64,000 nt of DNA. Origin: Flavobacteriaceae bacterium. Lineage in GTDB: Bacteria > Bacteroidota > Bacteroidia > Flavobacteriales > Flavobacteriaceae. Below, in pieces: positions 46,071-54,442 of the stretch. The stretch covers positions 60,599-124,598 of the forward strand of contig CANGIF010000004.1 of assembly GCA_947453885.1 (NCBI GenBank), read 5' to 3'. Numbering within the stretch: the first letter of the stretch is position 1; each line of letters begins with the position of its first letter. Position numbers and translations under genes: made by a program. The notes under the pieces are model-generated. The model worked only from the letters and a program-made list of their open reading frames with translations. It made no database searches and was not told the DNA's origin.

Positions 46071-46126
46071 TGATAAGGGTTAGCTAATTTTGTATAAAAT
46101 AAATTTTAATTATAAAAACACATAAA

Positions 46127-46513
46127 ATGAAAAAAATATTTCAAATAATGATGGTAGCATCTATAGGATTATTGGCTACTTCATGCTATAAAGATGAACT
46201 TCCTGCTACTCCGGTACCAGCCAACGTTACGTTCAAAAAAGATGTTCAGTCCATTTTTAATAAAAATTGTATCGGTTGTCATAAAGGCGGATTAACTAGT
46301 CCAAACTTAACCGAAAGTAATTCTTTCACAGCGCTTACAACTCCTACGTTACAAGGAGAGCTTTTGGTAACTCCAGGAAGTGCAGAAGGTAGTATCTTAT
46401 ATCAAGCTATGATTGGAAAAGGAGCGCCTCAAATGCCACCAAATGGTGTGTTAAGTGCCTCAAAACTTGCCATTGTTGAAAAATGGATTAACGATGGAGC
46501 TCCAAATAACTAA
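46127..46513 (+). CDS. Small c-type cytochrome lipoprotein
   Basis: The protein has 128 residues. Lipoprotein signal MKKIFQIMMVASIGLLATSC; one haem site CIGCH (~45) within FKKDVQSIFNKNCIGCHKGG; the distal Met is probably in GAPQMPPNG. Such single-haem domains often have peripheral electron-shuttle roles. Second gene of the operon. Confidence 0.88.
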   Translation: MKKIFQIMMVASIGLLATSCYKDELPATPVPANVTFKKDVQSIFNKNCIGCHKGGLTSPNLTESNSFTALTTPTLQGELLVTPGSAEGSILYQAMIGKGAPQMPPNGVLSASKLAIVEKWINDGAPNN

Positions 46514-46530
46514 CTAAAATTTTTAATATC

Positions 46531-47388
46531 ATGAAATTTATTAAATCAATACTTATAGCCGCACTTATTTTTCCTTTTGCACTTGTTGCTCAAGATAAAA
46601 CAGCAGCAAATTCAGAACCAGTTAAACCAAAACTTGAAAGAGCCGCTTTTGAAAGTACTCAATTGATTGAAAGTCAAACCAACGTGCTTTTAACTAAAGG
46701 TACTTTAGAATTAACAATGAACCACCGTTTTGGAATTGTAAATTCAGGACCAGGAGCCAATGACTTTTTTGGAATTTGGGCTCCTTCAAATATCCGTTTA
46801 GCTTTAAATTATGGGATTACAGACCGAATTAATGTTGGTTTTGCTACTATAAAAGATAGTCGTTTACAAGAAGTAAGCCTAAAAGGAGCTCTACTTAGAC
46901 AAAATAAAGTAGGCGGAATGCCCTTTAGTATGACTTATTACGGAAACATAACCATGGATGGAAGACCGTCTGAAAACTTTTTACATCCAACCGACCGTTA
47001 TTCCTTCTACAATCAACTTATTATTGCAAGACGGTTTAACAGAAGTATTTCCGTTCAAATAGCACCAAGTTTGTCGCATTTTAATTATGTTGAAGCACCA
47101 ATTAAAAACGATTTAATTGCAATTGAATTTGGAGGACGTGTAAAAATTAATCCTTCAACCGCTGTTATCTTTGACTACAACCAACCTGTAACTAAATATG
47201 ATAATAATGTAACTAAACCAGGAATGGGGCTAGGTTTTGAATTTTCAACTGGTTCACATGCTTTTCAACTATTTGTAACCAACTATAGAAATTTAAGTTC
47301 ACAATACAATGTAATGACCAATCAAACCAATTTCTTTGATGGGAAATACATGATTGGATTTAACATTACTAGATTATGGCACATGTAA
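46531..47388 (+). CDS. DUF5777-family outer-membrane beta-barrel protein
   Basis: The protein has 285 residues, signal peptide MKFIKSILIAALIFPFALVAQ. FESTQLIESQTNVLLTKGTLELTMNHRFG, then NIRLALNYGITDRINVGFA match DUF5777. The end, YMIGFNITRLWHM, is a typical final barrel strand. These proteins are often found next to cytochrome genes in Bacteroidota. It might form an outer-membrane component for substrate passage; no function is established. Confidence 0.85.
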   Translation: MKFIKSILIAALIFPFALVAQDKTAANSEPVKPKLERAAFESTQLIESQTNVLLTKGTLELTMNHRFGIVNSGPGANDFFGIWAPSNIRLALNYGITDRINVGFATIKDSRLQEVSLKGALLRQNKVGGMPFSMTYYGNITMDGRPSENFLHPTDRYSFYNQLIIARRFNRSISVQIAPSLSHFNYVEAPIKNDLIAIEFGGRVKINPSTAVIFDYNQPVTKYDNNVTKPGMGLGFEFSTGSHAFQLFVTNYRNLSSQYNVMTNQTNFFDGKYMIGFNITRLWHM

Positions 47389-47404
47389 TTTATATATAAA
47401 AAAC

Positions 47405-47653
47405 ATGGATAAACCTGATAAAAAAATTAGCAGAAGAGGCTTTTTACCATTACTAGGAGGGGGATTAATTCTCCCTCTTGTAAGTTTTGGAAAAACAAAT
47501 TCAAATGAAACAACACTTGAAACAGATTATGAAATTCTTTTAAAACCAGATGGTACAACAGTTAAAGTTAAAAAAAGTGTCGTAAGTAAAGCTACAATTG
47601 TTGAGAAAAACATTTCCAACAGTTCCCTTTTAAGCTGGTTAAAAAACAAATAA
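47405..47653 (+). CDS. Small twin-arginine-type protein
   Basis: The protein has 82 residues from the ATG at 47405; a longer frame from 47354 overlaps the previous gene. KISRRGFLPLLGGGLILPLVSFG resembles a Tat signal (SRRGFL), and the remainder contains YEILLKPDGTTVKVKKSVVSKA. The next gene has an analogous segment (VELMSTDGHLIKVPKSEV), so both share this short motif. It may be a maturation or docking partner of the FeS subunit, which is inferred. Confidence 0.78.
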   Translation: MDKPDKKISRRGFLPLLGGGLILPLVSFGKTNSNETTLETDYEILLKPDGTTVKVKKSVVSKATIVEKNISNSSLLSWLKNK

Positions 47654-47657
47654 AACC

Positions 47658-48596
47658 ATGGAAGAAAATAAAGAAAATTCAAAACGTAAATTTTTTGAAT
47701 TAGGAATAAAATTCGGATTACTAGCCACTGCGGGTACTGTCCTTGCAGTGGAAGCATTGAAAAGTAATGATTCTCCAGAAGAAACAGTTGAACTAATGTC
47801 AACTGATGGACATCTTATAAAAGTACCAAAATCTGAAGTTCAAGATGTTGCAATTAAACCCAAAGATTACAATCCGAGAGTTGGTTTTCCTGGTAAAAAG
47901 TTTGTGATGGTTGTGGATTTATCTAAATGTAAAAATGCATTAAAATGTCAAAATGCCTGTAACAAAGGACACTACATTACAGGAGAAAATGCTTGGTTGA
48001 AAGTCTATAAAATGCAGGAATCTGAAAAAACGGCTCCCTATTATATGCCTACCCAATGTCAGCATTGTGACAAACCACCGTGTGTTAAAGTATGCCCAGT
48101 TGATGCTACTTTCAAACGTGAAGACGGTATTGTTTTAATCGATAACGAACGTTGTATTGGCTGTCGTTTTTGCATGGCTGCTTGCCCTTATTCTATAAGA
48201 GTTTTTAATTGGGAAGAGCCTAAACAAGACAAAGCATTACTAAAATCTGAGGACTATACACCCGATTATTGCGGACAACCAAGTGTAAAAGGAACCGTTG
48301 ATAAATGTGATTTTTGTCCACATCAAATTGTAAAAGGAGAGCTTCCGTTTTGCGTAAAAGCTTGTCCAAATGATGTATTTGCATTTGGTGATATGTACGA
48401 AGATGCTGTTACAAATGGAAGTGGAGAGACTTTTAAATTAAGTCAATTACTTAAGGACAAATCAGGACATCGTTTGATGGAAGGTTTAGGAACTGAACCA
48501 AGTGTTTACTACTTACCTCCTGTAAATAGAGAAGGTGATTTTGAAGAAGGTTTGAAAAACTTCAATGGTTTTGAATCCGTACATAAAGACGTATAG
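47658..48596 (+). CDS. 4Fe-4S ferredoxin-type electron-transfer subunit
   Basis: The protein has 312 residues. The N-terminus (KRKFFELGIKFGLLATAGTVLAV) looks like a Tat-like or membrane-anchor segment. The body shows four cysteine clusters of the DMSO-reductase/NrfC subunit-B type: KCKNALKCQNACN, CQHCDKPPCVKVCP, CIGCRFCMAACP and CDFCPHQ...CVKACP. It passes electrons between the membrane NrfD protein and a partner. No molybdopterin catalytic subunit follows, which is unusual for this family arrangement. Confidence 0.92.
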   Translation: MEENKENSKRKFFELGIKFGLLATAGTVLAVEALKSNDSPEETVELMSTDGHLIKVPKSEVQDVAIKPKDYNPRVGFPGKKFVMVVDLSKCKNALKCQNACNKGHYITGENAWLKVYKMQESEKTAPYYMPTQCQHCDKPPCVKVCPVDATFKREDGIVLIDNERCIGCRFCMAACPYSIRVFNWEEPKQDKALLKSEDYTPDYCGQPSVKGTVDKCDFCPHQIVKGELPFCVKACPNDVFAFGDMYEDAVTNGSGETFKLSQLLKDKSGHRLMEGLGTEPSVYYLPPVNREGDFEEGLKNFNGFESVHKDV

Positions 48597-48598
48597 TT

Positions 48599-49912
48599 AT
48601 GAATAAATATGATCAATTAGTCGAAGATCTAGCGCCTAAAAAATTTGGGAAGCTAGGGCAAATATGGGTAGGATTTTTAATAGTCGTTATCTTATGTGCA
48701 GTTTACGCTTATTTTCAACAAATAAAACATGGCTTAAGCATTACAGGCATGAGAGATTATGCGCTTTGGGGGGTGTATATTTCAAACTTTGTTTTCTTTG
48801 TGGCTATTAGTTTAGTTGGTTCTTTGGTTACGGCAATTTTGCGTTTATCAGGAGCAACTTGGAGTACACCACTAACTAGAATTGCAGAGGTTATTGCGGT
48901 TGCAGCAATTATTATGGCGGGTTTAACCATCATTATTGATATGGGGCGTCCTGAACGAATTTACAATATCTTTTTACATGGACGACTTCAATCTCCAATT
49001 ATATGGGACGTGTTGGTAATTTCTACTTATTTAGTAATCAGTTTGATGTTGTTGTTTTATCCATTATTGCCTGATTTTGCAATTATGAAAAAGTACTATC
49101 AAAACAATCCTAAACTAAGTAAACTTTACGGAAAACTATCGCTAAACTGGGTTGGGAACCAACAACAAGTAAAAATATACAACAAATCTATTGCGACCCT
49201 TTCTGTTTTAATAATTCCTGTAGCATTTGGAATTCACACCGTTACTGCTTGGCTATTTGCTACTACCTACAGACCTGGTTGGGACAGTTCTAACTTTGGC
49301 CCTTACTTTATTGCTGGAGCTTTTGTTGCTGGTTCTGGGGCAGTTGTTGTAGTTATGTCTGTTTTAAGAAAAGTGTACCATTTAGAAGCCTACATTACAG
49401 ACCTTCATTTTGATAAAATGGGGAAACTCCTAGTTTTATTGTGCTTAATCTATTTGTACTTTAATGTAAACGAATATTTAGTGCCGGCCTATAAAACAAC
49501 TACAGAAGAAGCCGATCACTTAGCTGATTTATTTATTGGCGATTATGCCATTATGTTTTGGGGGGCAATAATTGGTGGTTTAGTCATTCCAATTTTAGTG
49601 TTGCTCTTCAAAAAAGGAAGAAAACCCATTCCTTTGCTAATAGTTGGAATTTTGGTAGTGGTTGGCGCATGGTGGAAAAGATACATCATTGTAACCCCCA
49701 CATTATTGCGACCTTTTTTACCGATACAAGGCGTTCCGAAATCTTGGCATAGCTATTTCCCAACTGCTTTAGAATGGACAATAACTTTTGGCACCTTAGC
49801 GTCTGCATTGTTAATAATGACGGTATTATTTCGCTATTTGCCTATCATTCCAATTCATGAAACGGCAGAAGAAAAAGGAATAGTAGAAACCCATAATTCA
49901 GAATCGTTATGA
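48599..49912 (+). CDS. nrfD: NrfD/PsrC-family membrane quinone-interacting subunit
   Basis: The protein has 437 residues with about nine or ten membrane helices. The N-terminal region WVGFLIVVILCAVYAYFQQI and MRDYALWGVYISNFVFFVAISLVG match NrfD/PsrC/ActC proteins, as does IIDMGRPERIYNIFLHGR. These subunits exchange electrons with the quinone pool and may translocate protons. It overlaps the next gene by four bases. With the FeS protein it forms the membrane core of the complex encoded here. Confidence 0.92.
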   Translation: MNKYDQLVEDLAPKKFGKLGQIWVGFLIVVILCAVYAYFQQIKHGLSITGMRDYALWGVYISNFVFFVAISLVGSLVTAILRLSGATWSTPLTRIAEVIAVAAIIMAGLTIIIDMGRPERIYNIFLHGRLQSPIIWDVLVISTYLVISLMLLFYPLLPDFAIMKKYYQNNPKLSKLYGKLSLNWVGNQQQVKIYNKSIATLSVLIIPVAFGIHTVTAWLFATTYRPGWDSSNFGPYFIAGAFVAGSGAVVVVMSVLRKVYHLEAYITDLHFDKMGKLLVLLCLIYLYFNVNEYLVPAYKTTTEEADHLADLFIGDYAIMFWGAIIGGLVIPILVLLFKKGRKPIPLLIVGILVVVGAWWKRYIIVTPTLLRPFLPIQGVPKSWHSYFPTALEWTITFGTLASALLIMTVLFRYLPIIPIHETAEEKGIVETHNSESL

Positions 49913-50781
49913 AAAATAGCATAATTTCAAATTCTAAAAAGGCGCTTTTGGTGGCACTGTTCTTTTTTGCATTCGTTGGCACCAAATGTTATAGTCAAGC
50001 CGCTAAAAAAACAGTCAGTCTTGCGGTGCAACATTTCAAACTGATGAAAGAATACTCCTATTTGACTATTCTTACAAAAAGCAAAGGCAAAAATGGTTTT
50101 GAACCAATAGCTGTTAGCAACTTAACCATTTATACAACTGATACAACTGGAGTAGCTCCTGATTTAAAAATTGGAACCATTAGCACCAATAAAGACGGTA
50201 AAGCAAAATTCGTTCTTCCTTCTAAATTCAATTCTGAATCGGCGTCTTTCGTTGTAAAAGTAGTAAACAACAAAATGTACAACGATACAGATGAAACTGT
50301 TTCGGTAAAAAATGGCACTATTGAAGCTTCCATTGAAAAAACGGATAGCACGTACACACTTAAAGCGCGATTAACAGATGATAAAAACAAACCCATTGCA
50401 GATGAGGATTTAAAAGCAGGTTTGAAACGATTGTTTGGCACTTTAGCTCTTGACGACAAAGACAGCTATACCACTGATGCCGATGGGGCAATCGAAATTT
50501 CCTTTGCGAATAAAGGCTTAACTGGAATAGATGGCAATCTCAATTTTCAAGTAGCACTGGTCGATAACGAAAAATACGGAACTATTGTAGCTTCTATTAT
50601 CAAAAAAATGGGGGAGCCAATTACAGATAAATCAACGTTTAACGAGCGAACCATGTGGTCGCCACCAACAAAAACACCCCTATTTTTATTAATCATACCC
50701 AATGTAATTTTAATCGGAATTTGGAGTATCTTAACCGTTTTATTATTTAACTTAATCAAAATTTATAAATCTAAAAAGTAA
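49909..50781 (+). CDS. Membrane-anchored exported protein of the respiratory operon
   Basis: The protein has 290 residues. Signal peptide-like N-terminus (KKALLVALFFFAFVGTKCYSQ), two beta-sandwich-like regions (for example FKLMKEYSYLTILTKSK and SVKNGTIEASIEKTDSTYTLKARLTDD, ~50-200), and one C-terminal membrane segment (~262-284, PLFLLIIPNVILIGIWSILTVL). So it is periplasmic with a membrane tail. Family not recognised. The setting between NrfD and a cytochrome suggests a scaffold in the same complex. Confidence 0.75.
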   Translation: MKNSIISNSKKALLVALFFFAFVGTKCYSQAAKKTVSLAVQHFKLMKEYSYLTILTKSKGKNGFEPIAVSNLTIYTTDTTGVAPDLKIGTISTNKDGKAKFVLPSKFNSESASFVVKVVNNKMYNDTDETVSVKNGTIEASIEKTDSTYTLKARLTDDKNKPIADEDLKAGLKRLFGTLALDDKDSYTTDADGAIEISFANKGLTGIDGNLNFQVALVDNEKYGTIVASIIKKMGEPITDKSTFNERTMWSPPTKTPLFLLIIPNVILIGIWSILTVLLFNLIKIYKSKK

Positions 50782-50787
50782 TTACAC

Positions 50788-51189
50788 ATGAAAAACTTCA
50801 AATTAGTAGCAGTTTTAGGCCTTTTCTCATTGGCCTTAGTATCGTTTTCTTACCTACAAAAAAAATGGGAAGTGCCCGCAAAATTCAAATCCATGAAAAA
50901 TCCAACAGATGCAAAGGACAAAGATGGAATGAACGAAGGCAAAGCGCTATATGCCAAACAATGTAGCTCCTGCCATGGAAAAAAAGGTTTGGGCGATGGC
51001 TCCAAAGCACCAGAGTTAAAAGGCGATTTGGGTGACTTTTCCTCAGCAGCATCTCAAAACCAAACAGACGGTGAAATTTTTTACAAAATGACAGAAGGAA
51101 GAGATGACATGCCTTCGTTTAAGAAAAAAATTCCTAATGACGAAGACCGTTGGTTAGTAGTAAACTATGTTAGAACACTAAAAAAATAG
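50788..51189 (+). CDS. Monohaem c-type cytochrome
   Basis: The protein has 133 residues with an N-terminal hydrophobic segment (LVAVLGLFSLALVSFSYL), either a signal or an anchor. One haem site CSSCHGKKGLGDGSKAPEL (~52-70); the distal Met is in GRDDMPSFKKKIP (~107). Final gene of the operon, followed by a terminator at 51207-51244. It should accept electrons from the complex or deliver them to a terminal oxidase. Confidence 0.9.
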   Translation: MKNFKLVAVLGLFSLALVSFSYLQKKWEVPAKFKSMKNPTDAKDKDGMNEGKALYAKQCSSCHGKKGLGDGSKAPELKGDLGDFSSAASQNQTDGEIFYKMTEGRDDMPSFKKKIPNDEDRWLVVNYVRTLKK

Positions 51190-51206
51190 TGCTAAAAGTA
51201 CTTAAA

Positions 51207-51244
51207 AGAAAAGGCTGCTGTTTCAAAACATTAGCCTTTTTTTA
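51207..51244 (+). terminator. Terminator of the respiratory operon
   Basis: AAAAGGCT pairs with AGCCTTTT over about 16 bases, followed by a T-tract. Confidence 0.82.
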
Positions 51245-51275
51245 TTTCTAAGATGTAGTAGTAATTCCGGTAGTA

Positions 51276-51306
51276 GTAAATGATTTGTGAAATGCCTTTG
51301 TTTGAA
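51276..51306. repeat. 31-base fragment of an Rhs gene
   Basis: Identical to 56673-56703 inside the Rhs reading frame. It marks the left edge of the Rhs-derived debris that continues to about 59 kb. Confidence 0.8.
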
Positions 51307-51322
51307 ATTGTTTCTTTTTCTT

Positions 51323-51532
51323 TTATTTCCTTGATGAAGATATTTGTAAAAGATATTTAACCACATATAAGCAACAAAAAGGAATGCATATTTCAGCCAA
51401 TGCTTGTGTTCCTAATCCCTTACGACCTGGATTAAAATAGTAAGTGTTTAAATACAGTCCTATAACTGTAATCGCTATTATAAATAATATAATTGAAAGT
51501 ATTTTATCTAGTATTAACAGAGCTCTATTCAT
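51323..51532 (-). CDS. Small membrane protein, candidate immunity protein
   Basis: The protein has 69 residues with two predicted membrane helices (ILSIILFIIAITVIGLYL and ICIPFCCLYVVKYLLQI). Its ATG overlaps the stop of the truncated upstream frame (TAATG), the arrangement seen for toxin-immunity pairs. No family recognised. If its toxin acted on the membrane or periplasm, a membrane immunity protein would fit. Confidence 0.55.
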   Translation of the reverse strand: MNRALLILDKILSIILFIIAITVIGLYLNTYYFNPGRKGLGTQALAEICIPFCCLYVVKYLLQISSSRK

Positions 51533-51677
51533 TATTTCTTGTCTTTATTTAAATAATCCGTTATTGCACTCATAACTATTTTATACTGATCTTTAGTCAT
51601 TCCTTGTGCGTCAAATTTAATTTCACTTTTATCATCAAAAGCATTCCAATTACCAGATAATATATTATGCCCCAGCT
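51532..51677 (-). pseudogene. C-terminal stub of a toxin-like protein cut by the RAYT element
   Basis: The frame reads NILSGNWNAFDDKSEIKFDAQG, then MTKDQYKIVMSAITDYLNKDKK and stop, with no start of its own. It opens inside the left REP sequence. This is the tail of an Rhs-type toxin tip whose body was removed when the RAYT/REP element inserted or recombined. Its probable immunity gene follows directly. Confidence 0.7.
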
Positions 51678-51702
51678 AGCGCGAGCGTCTCGCTCGTGCC
51701 CA
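51669..51702. repeat. Left REP hairpin
   Basis: GCCCCAGCTAGC followed by the hairpin GCGAGCG-TCT-CGCTCGT and GCCCAC. Inverted relative to the right copy. Confidence 0.88.
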
Positions 51703-51706
51703 CAAA

Positions 51707-52255
51707 TCAATTCAAATCAATCTCCAAAATACTCTGGTCATCATCCCCATAATTTCTGGCACTGCTAAATTTCCAATCAACAGGATTCAAAACAAACCCA
51801 CTGGCTACAGGATTATTGTGAATATAATTTAATTTCTGTTCAAATACCTTTAATGACCAAATCTCAATGGGCTTATTGTTTTGCTGCCAAAACTGCATGC
51901 TTTTTACATTACTATTCTTTTTACCCGCATGACTGAACATCCAAAGCAGCCATTCCTTCCTACTTTCCTGCGAATTTTCCGTAATCGCTTTTAATAATTT
52001 CCTTGCAGTAAATCCTTTGAAGTCTCTTATCAGTCCCGATGGGTCATTTAACGATGACCTGAAAATTAGATGAACATGGCTTGGCATTATGCAATAGCCA
52101 TACAACTCCATACCCTTATTTTTTCTACAATAATCCAAAGCTTCAGTAATACAGCAAAAATAGTCGTCTCGTGTAAAAACGTCAATCCAAAATACTGTTG
52201 CAAAACTTATAAAATAAGCACCACTTTTTTCTCCAAATTTATATTTTCTGCTCAT
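51707..52255 (-). CDS. REP-associated tyrosine transposase (RAYT, Y1_Tnp)
   Basis: The protein has 182 residues. It belongs to the IS200/IS605-like Y1 transposase superfamily. The HUH metal-binding motif is in YGYCIMPSHVHLIFRSS (HVH), and the catalytic tyrosine is expected in the helix KVFEQKLNYIHNNPVASGFV (Tyr in LNYIHNNP). NPVDWKFSSARNYG is the family's C-terminal signature. RAYTs cut and join single-stranded DNA at REP hairpins and are thought to spread or maintain them. It is flanked by two REPs here. Confidence 0.95.
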   Translation of the reverse strand: MSRKYKFGEKSGAYFISFATVFWIDVFTRDDYFCCITEALDYCRKNKGMELYGYCIMPSHVHLIFRSSLNDPSGLIRDFKGFTARKLLKAITENSQESRKEWLLWMFSHAGKKNSNVKSMQFWQQNNKPIEIWSLKVFEQKLNYIHNNPVASGFVLNPVDWKFSSARNYGDDDQSILEIDLN

Positions 52256-52282
52256 ACAGTAAAAATAGGAAATTTTTTATTT

Positions 52283-52315
52283 TGGGCACGAGCGAGACGC
52301 TCGCGCTAGCGGGGC
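52283..52315. repeat. Right REP hairpin
   Basis: Inverted copy of the left REP; it ends GCTAGCGGGGC and directly abuts the partial palindromic array at 52327. Confidence 0.88.
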
Positions 52316-52326
52316 TTTTACTAAAA

Positions 52327-52360
52327 ACCTCATGTGGTTTTGTTTAAAACCTCACATGGT
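52327..52360. repeat. Array D': two 12-bp dyads at 22-bp spacing
   Basis: ACCTCATGTGGT (52327) and ACCTCACATGGT (52349) correspond to the outer two motifs of array D (57785 and 57807). The flanking bases from 52314 to ~52416 align with 57773-57875, ending in a GAGGGAGCGGGG-type stretch. The first two motifs and the HU gene are missing; the RAYT element occupies that side. Confidence 0.82.
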
Positions 52361-52482
52361 TTTATTTTGAAAGATTTTTCTAAACTACCATAGGAAGAGA
52401 TTTGTGAGGGAGCGGGGTTTTAACCTCTAGTAAAATCAAGGTTTAGTCTATCACTAAATTTGAAAAATTGTCGTATACAATG

Positions 52483-52962
52483 CTAATCATAATTTGATGG
52501 GTCGTTTTCAAGTTTGTAAAATATATTTTTATCTATAAGTAAGCATGGTATATTTTCATTGCTTGTACATTTTTCTATGGCAAGGTAACTAACGACTTTA
52601 GATTTATAATTTATAACCATTACTTTTCCTCCTTCCAACTCCCAGCCAGAACCTCCAGAAGTTTCACTCCTTACAAGATGACCTCCTTTAATCTCCTTAC
52701 TATATGACGTTTGTAAGGTAATTATACTATCTTTAATTTTATAAGTTCCTCCAATACATATGATACGCTTTGTCGAATCATTCTGATTGATATTAAAACG
52801 AAATTTTCCATTAGAGAAGAATTGATAATTATCAAACCAACCCGAATTTATCTCTTTATTCCCTGATTGCCATATCCCAATAATATTTTTACTATCTATT
52901 ACTTGAGAATAAGCAGAAAAATTAATAGCAATTATTAAAACTAAGGTTCTTATTAAAAACAT
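52483..52962 (-). CDS. Exported candidate immunity protein
   Basis: The protein has 159 residues with a signal peptide (MFLIRTLVLIIAINFSAYSQ). The mature part is beta-rich (IIGIWQSGNKEINSGWFDNYQF, FSNGKFRFNIN, GGTYKIKDSIITLQTSY), resembling small lipocalin-like folds. It follows the orphan Rhs tip after six bases, the usual place for immunity genes. Periplasmic location fits protection against a cell-wall-targeting toxin. Family not recognised. Confidence 0.65.
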   Translation of the reverse strand: MFLIRTLVLIIAINFSAYSQVIDSKNIIGIWQSGNKEINSGWFDNYQFFSNGKFRFNINQNDSTKRIICIGGTYKIKDSIITLQTSYSKEIKGGHLVRSETSGGSGWELEGGKVMVINYKSKVVSYLAIEKCTSNENIPCLLIDKNIFYKLENDPSNYD

Positions 52963-52968
52963 AATTAT

Positions 52969-53943
52969 TTATTTTTTAGTTGGTGATACATATACATAAA
53001 AAGTCTTTGGTTTTGTTTTACTTATTGCACCATTTAAAGATACAAAACCTGAATATTTTTTTGGCCCAATATTAGCGGACTTACCTTTATCAATATTATC
53101 TCCAACAGAAAATGTCAATACATGACCATGACCACCTTGCGGGTTTTTCCATCCAATAACAACCAATTCCCCATTTTTAGCACTACTTTCTGCTGTAGTT
53201 TGGTCAACTTTTTTATAGCTACTATTTGTTCCTTTGTCTAAGGTTGTAACCATTGTGTTTGCGTTGCCCGAAACAACTGCATTTGGGTCTTTCTCTGCCG
53301 AACCAACAGTTTGCATTATGTTTTGTGTTGCTTGATTACAATGGGTCTCCCCTTGACCTTGTGAATTCTCTTGTAAACTAGGATTATCATTATTCATGTT
53401 TTGTTGTTCCTGAATTGCCGAAGTAAAATTGACTTCATTTTCGCCTTTTTGTTTTTCATCATACCCAGTAAACTCATAATGTTTATTTGTACCTTTTCCT
53501 GTTTCTTGAAAAACAGCGTTTGAACCATCGTCAACAGTTTTAGTAGTATTTCCATTTGCATCTTTAAACTCTGTATCCAACATCCCGTCTGGGTCAACGA
53601 ATCTTATTGGATTATCAATACAATAATTATAAGGTGACCAACGTCTATTTTCTTCAGCCAGCGGGTCTATATTCGTCCATCGTCCAATCGCTGGGTCATA
53701 ATTCCTCGCTCCATAGTCGTAGAAGTTAAGCCCCAACTCGTCTTGGTACTCCTTCCCATTATATTTATAACCATAACTCGTTCTAAACAAAGGCGGCACA
53801 GGTTTTATCTTTAATTGTTCCAGCTCTTTGACGTACATCATTTTATCGCTGTTGTAGTTGGTGTGCTTGAGTCCAAAGGGGTAGTAATGGTTTTCTTCAA
53901 TAATGCTAAGGTCAGTCGTGCCGGGCTTTTGGGCATAGCTCAA
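52969..53943 (-). CDS. Orphan Rhs core plus candidate amidase-like toxin tip
   Basis: The protein has 324 residues, TTG start at best; it begins inside the Rhs core ([31 protein letters not shown]) with no N-terminal part. An in-frame stop lies just upstream. Residues ~1-120 are the Rhs-associated core ending IRFVDPDGM. The remaining ~200 residues are the variable tip with [16 protein letters not shown] and [13 protein letters not shown] Cys/His pair in this pattern suggests a papain-like or NlpC/P60-CHAP-type cell-wall amidase, which is inferred. About 370 bases match the core of the main Rhs gene (55977-56343), so recombination could load this tip onto a full Rhs protein. Confidence 0.8.
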   Translation of the reverse strand: MSYAQKPGTTDLSIIEENHYYPFGLKHTNYNSDKMMYVKELEQLKIKPVPPLFRTSYGYKYNGKEYQDELGLNFYDYGARNYDPAIGRWTNIDPLAEENRRWSPYNYCIDNPIRFVDPDGMLDTEFKDANGNTTKTVDDGSNAVFQETGKGTNKHYEFTGYDEKQKGENEVNFTSAIQEQQNMNNDNPSLQENSQGQGETHCNQATQNIMQTVGSAEKDPNAVVSGNANTMVTTLDKGTNSSYKKVDQTTAESSAKNGELVVIGWKNPQGGHGHVLTFSVGDNIDKGKSANIGPKKYSGFVSLNGAISKTKPKTFYVYVSPTKK

Positions 53944-53956
53944 TCGGAACGTTATC

Positions 53957-54436
53957 CTATTTAATAACTAAATAACCTGTTTCGTCATCAATAAAGCAGG
54001 AAATTTGATTCATAAATAATTTTTCAATAATAATATTTTTTTGGTTTTCGCTGATGTCATCCTTTAAAACCTTTTTGTTGTTAAAATATAGTTTTATAAA
54101 TGTATCAATTCCTAATTTCTTAGGACAATTAATCCTTTTATCCTGATGGAATTTTTGAAATCCCCATTTTTTCAAATCTAAATTACTTAACTTTAGTACT
54201 TTTTTGTCTTTTAATATGGACTTTATATATGCTTTATAATCCTCTTTGGTAAATTTTTTTGTAATGGCATAAAAAAGATATAAATCATCATTTTCAATAA
54301 TTACAGGTCCAGAATATGATTTTGATTCAACATTGAGTAAAAGAAACATACTATTTGAGCGAAAGTCATTAGTAACTTTTTCAATAAAAGATATTTGTTG
54401 CATTACTAAAATATAAATGAAAATTATTGCTTTCAT
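53957..54436 (-). CDS. Candidate immunity protein
   Basis: The protein has 159 residues. N-terminal hydrophobic stretch ([18 protein letters not shown]) followed by a soluble part with [34 protein letters not shown] and [15 protein letters not shown]. No family recognised. It sits six bases after the metallopeptidase-like toxin fragment and ends just before the orphan Rhs tip. Confidence 0.6.
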   Translation of the reverse strand: MKAIIFIYILVMQQISFIEKVTNDFRSNSMFLLLNVESKSYSGPVIIENDDLYLFYAITKKFTKEDYKAYIKSILKDKKVLKLSNLDLKKWGFQKFHQDKRINCPKKLGIDTFIKLYFNNKKVLKDDISENQKNIIIEKLFMNQISCFIDDETGYLVIK

Positions 54437-54442
54437 AATTTA

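Larger units (their letters stand above)
51669..52315. mobile_element. RAYT/REP element (REPtron-like)
   Basis: A single RAYT gene (51707-52255) lies between two inverted ~33-base REP sequences, left 51669-51702 and right 52283-52315. They differ by about one indel. Each contains a GCGAGCG-TCT-CGCTCGT hairpin and ends in GCTAGC(T)GGGGC. REP hairpins flanking a RAYT gene are the classic signature. The element is GC-rich in a low-GC setting. It interrupts the Rhs cassette array. Confidence 0.9.
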
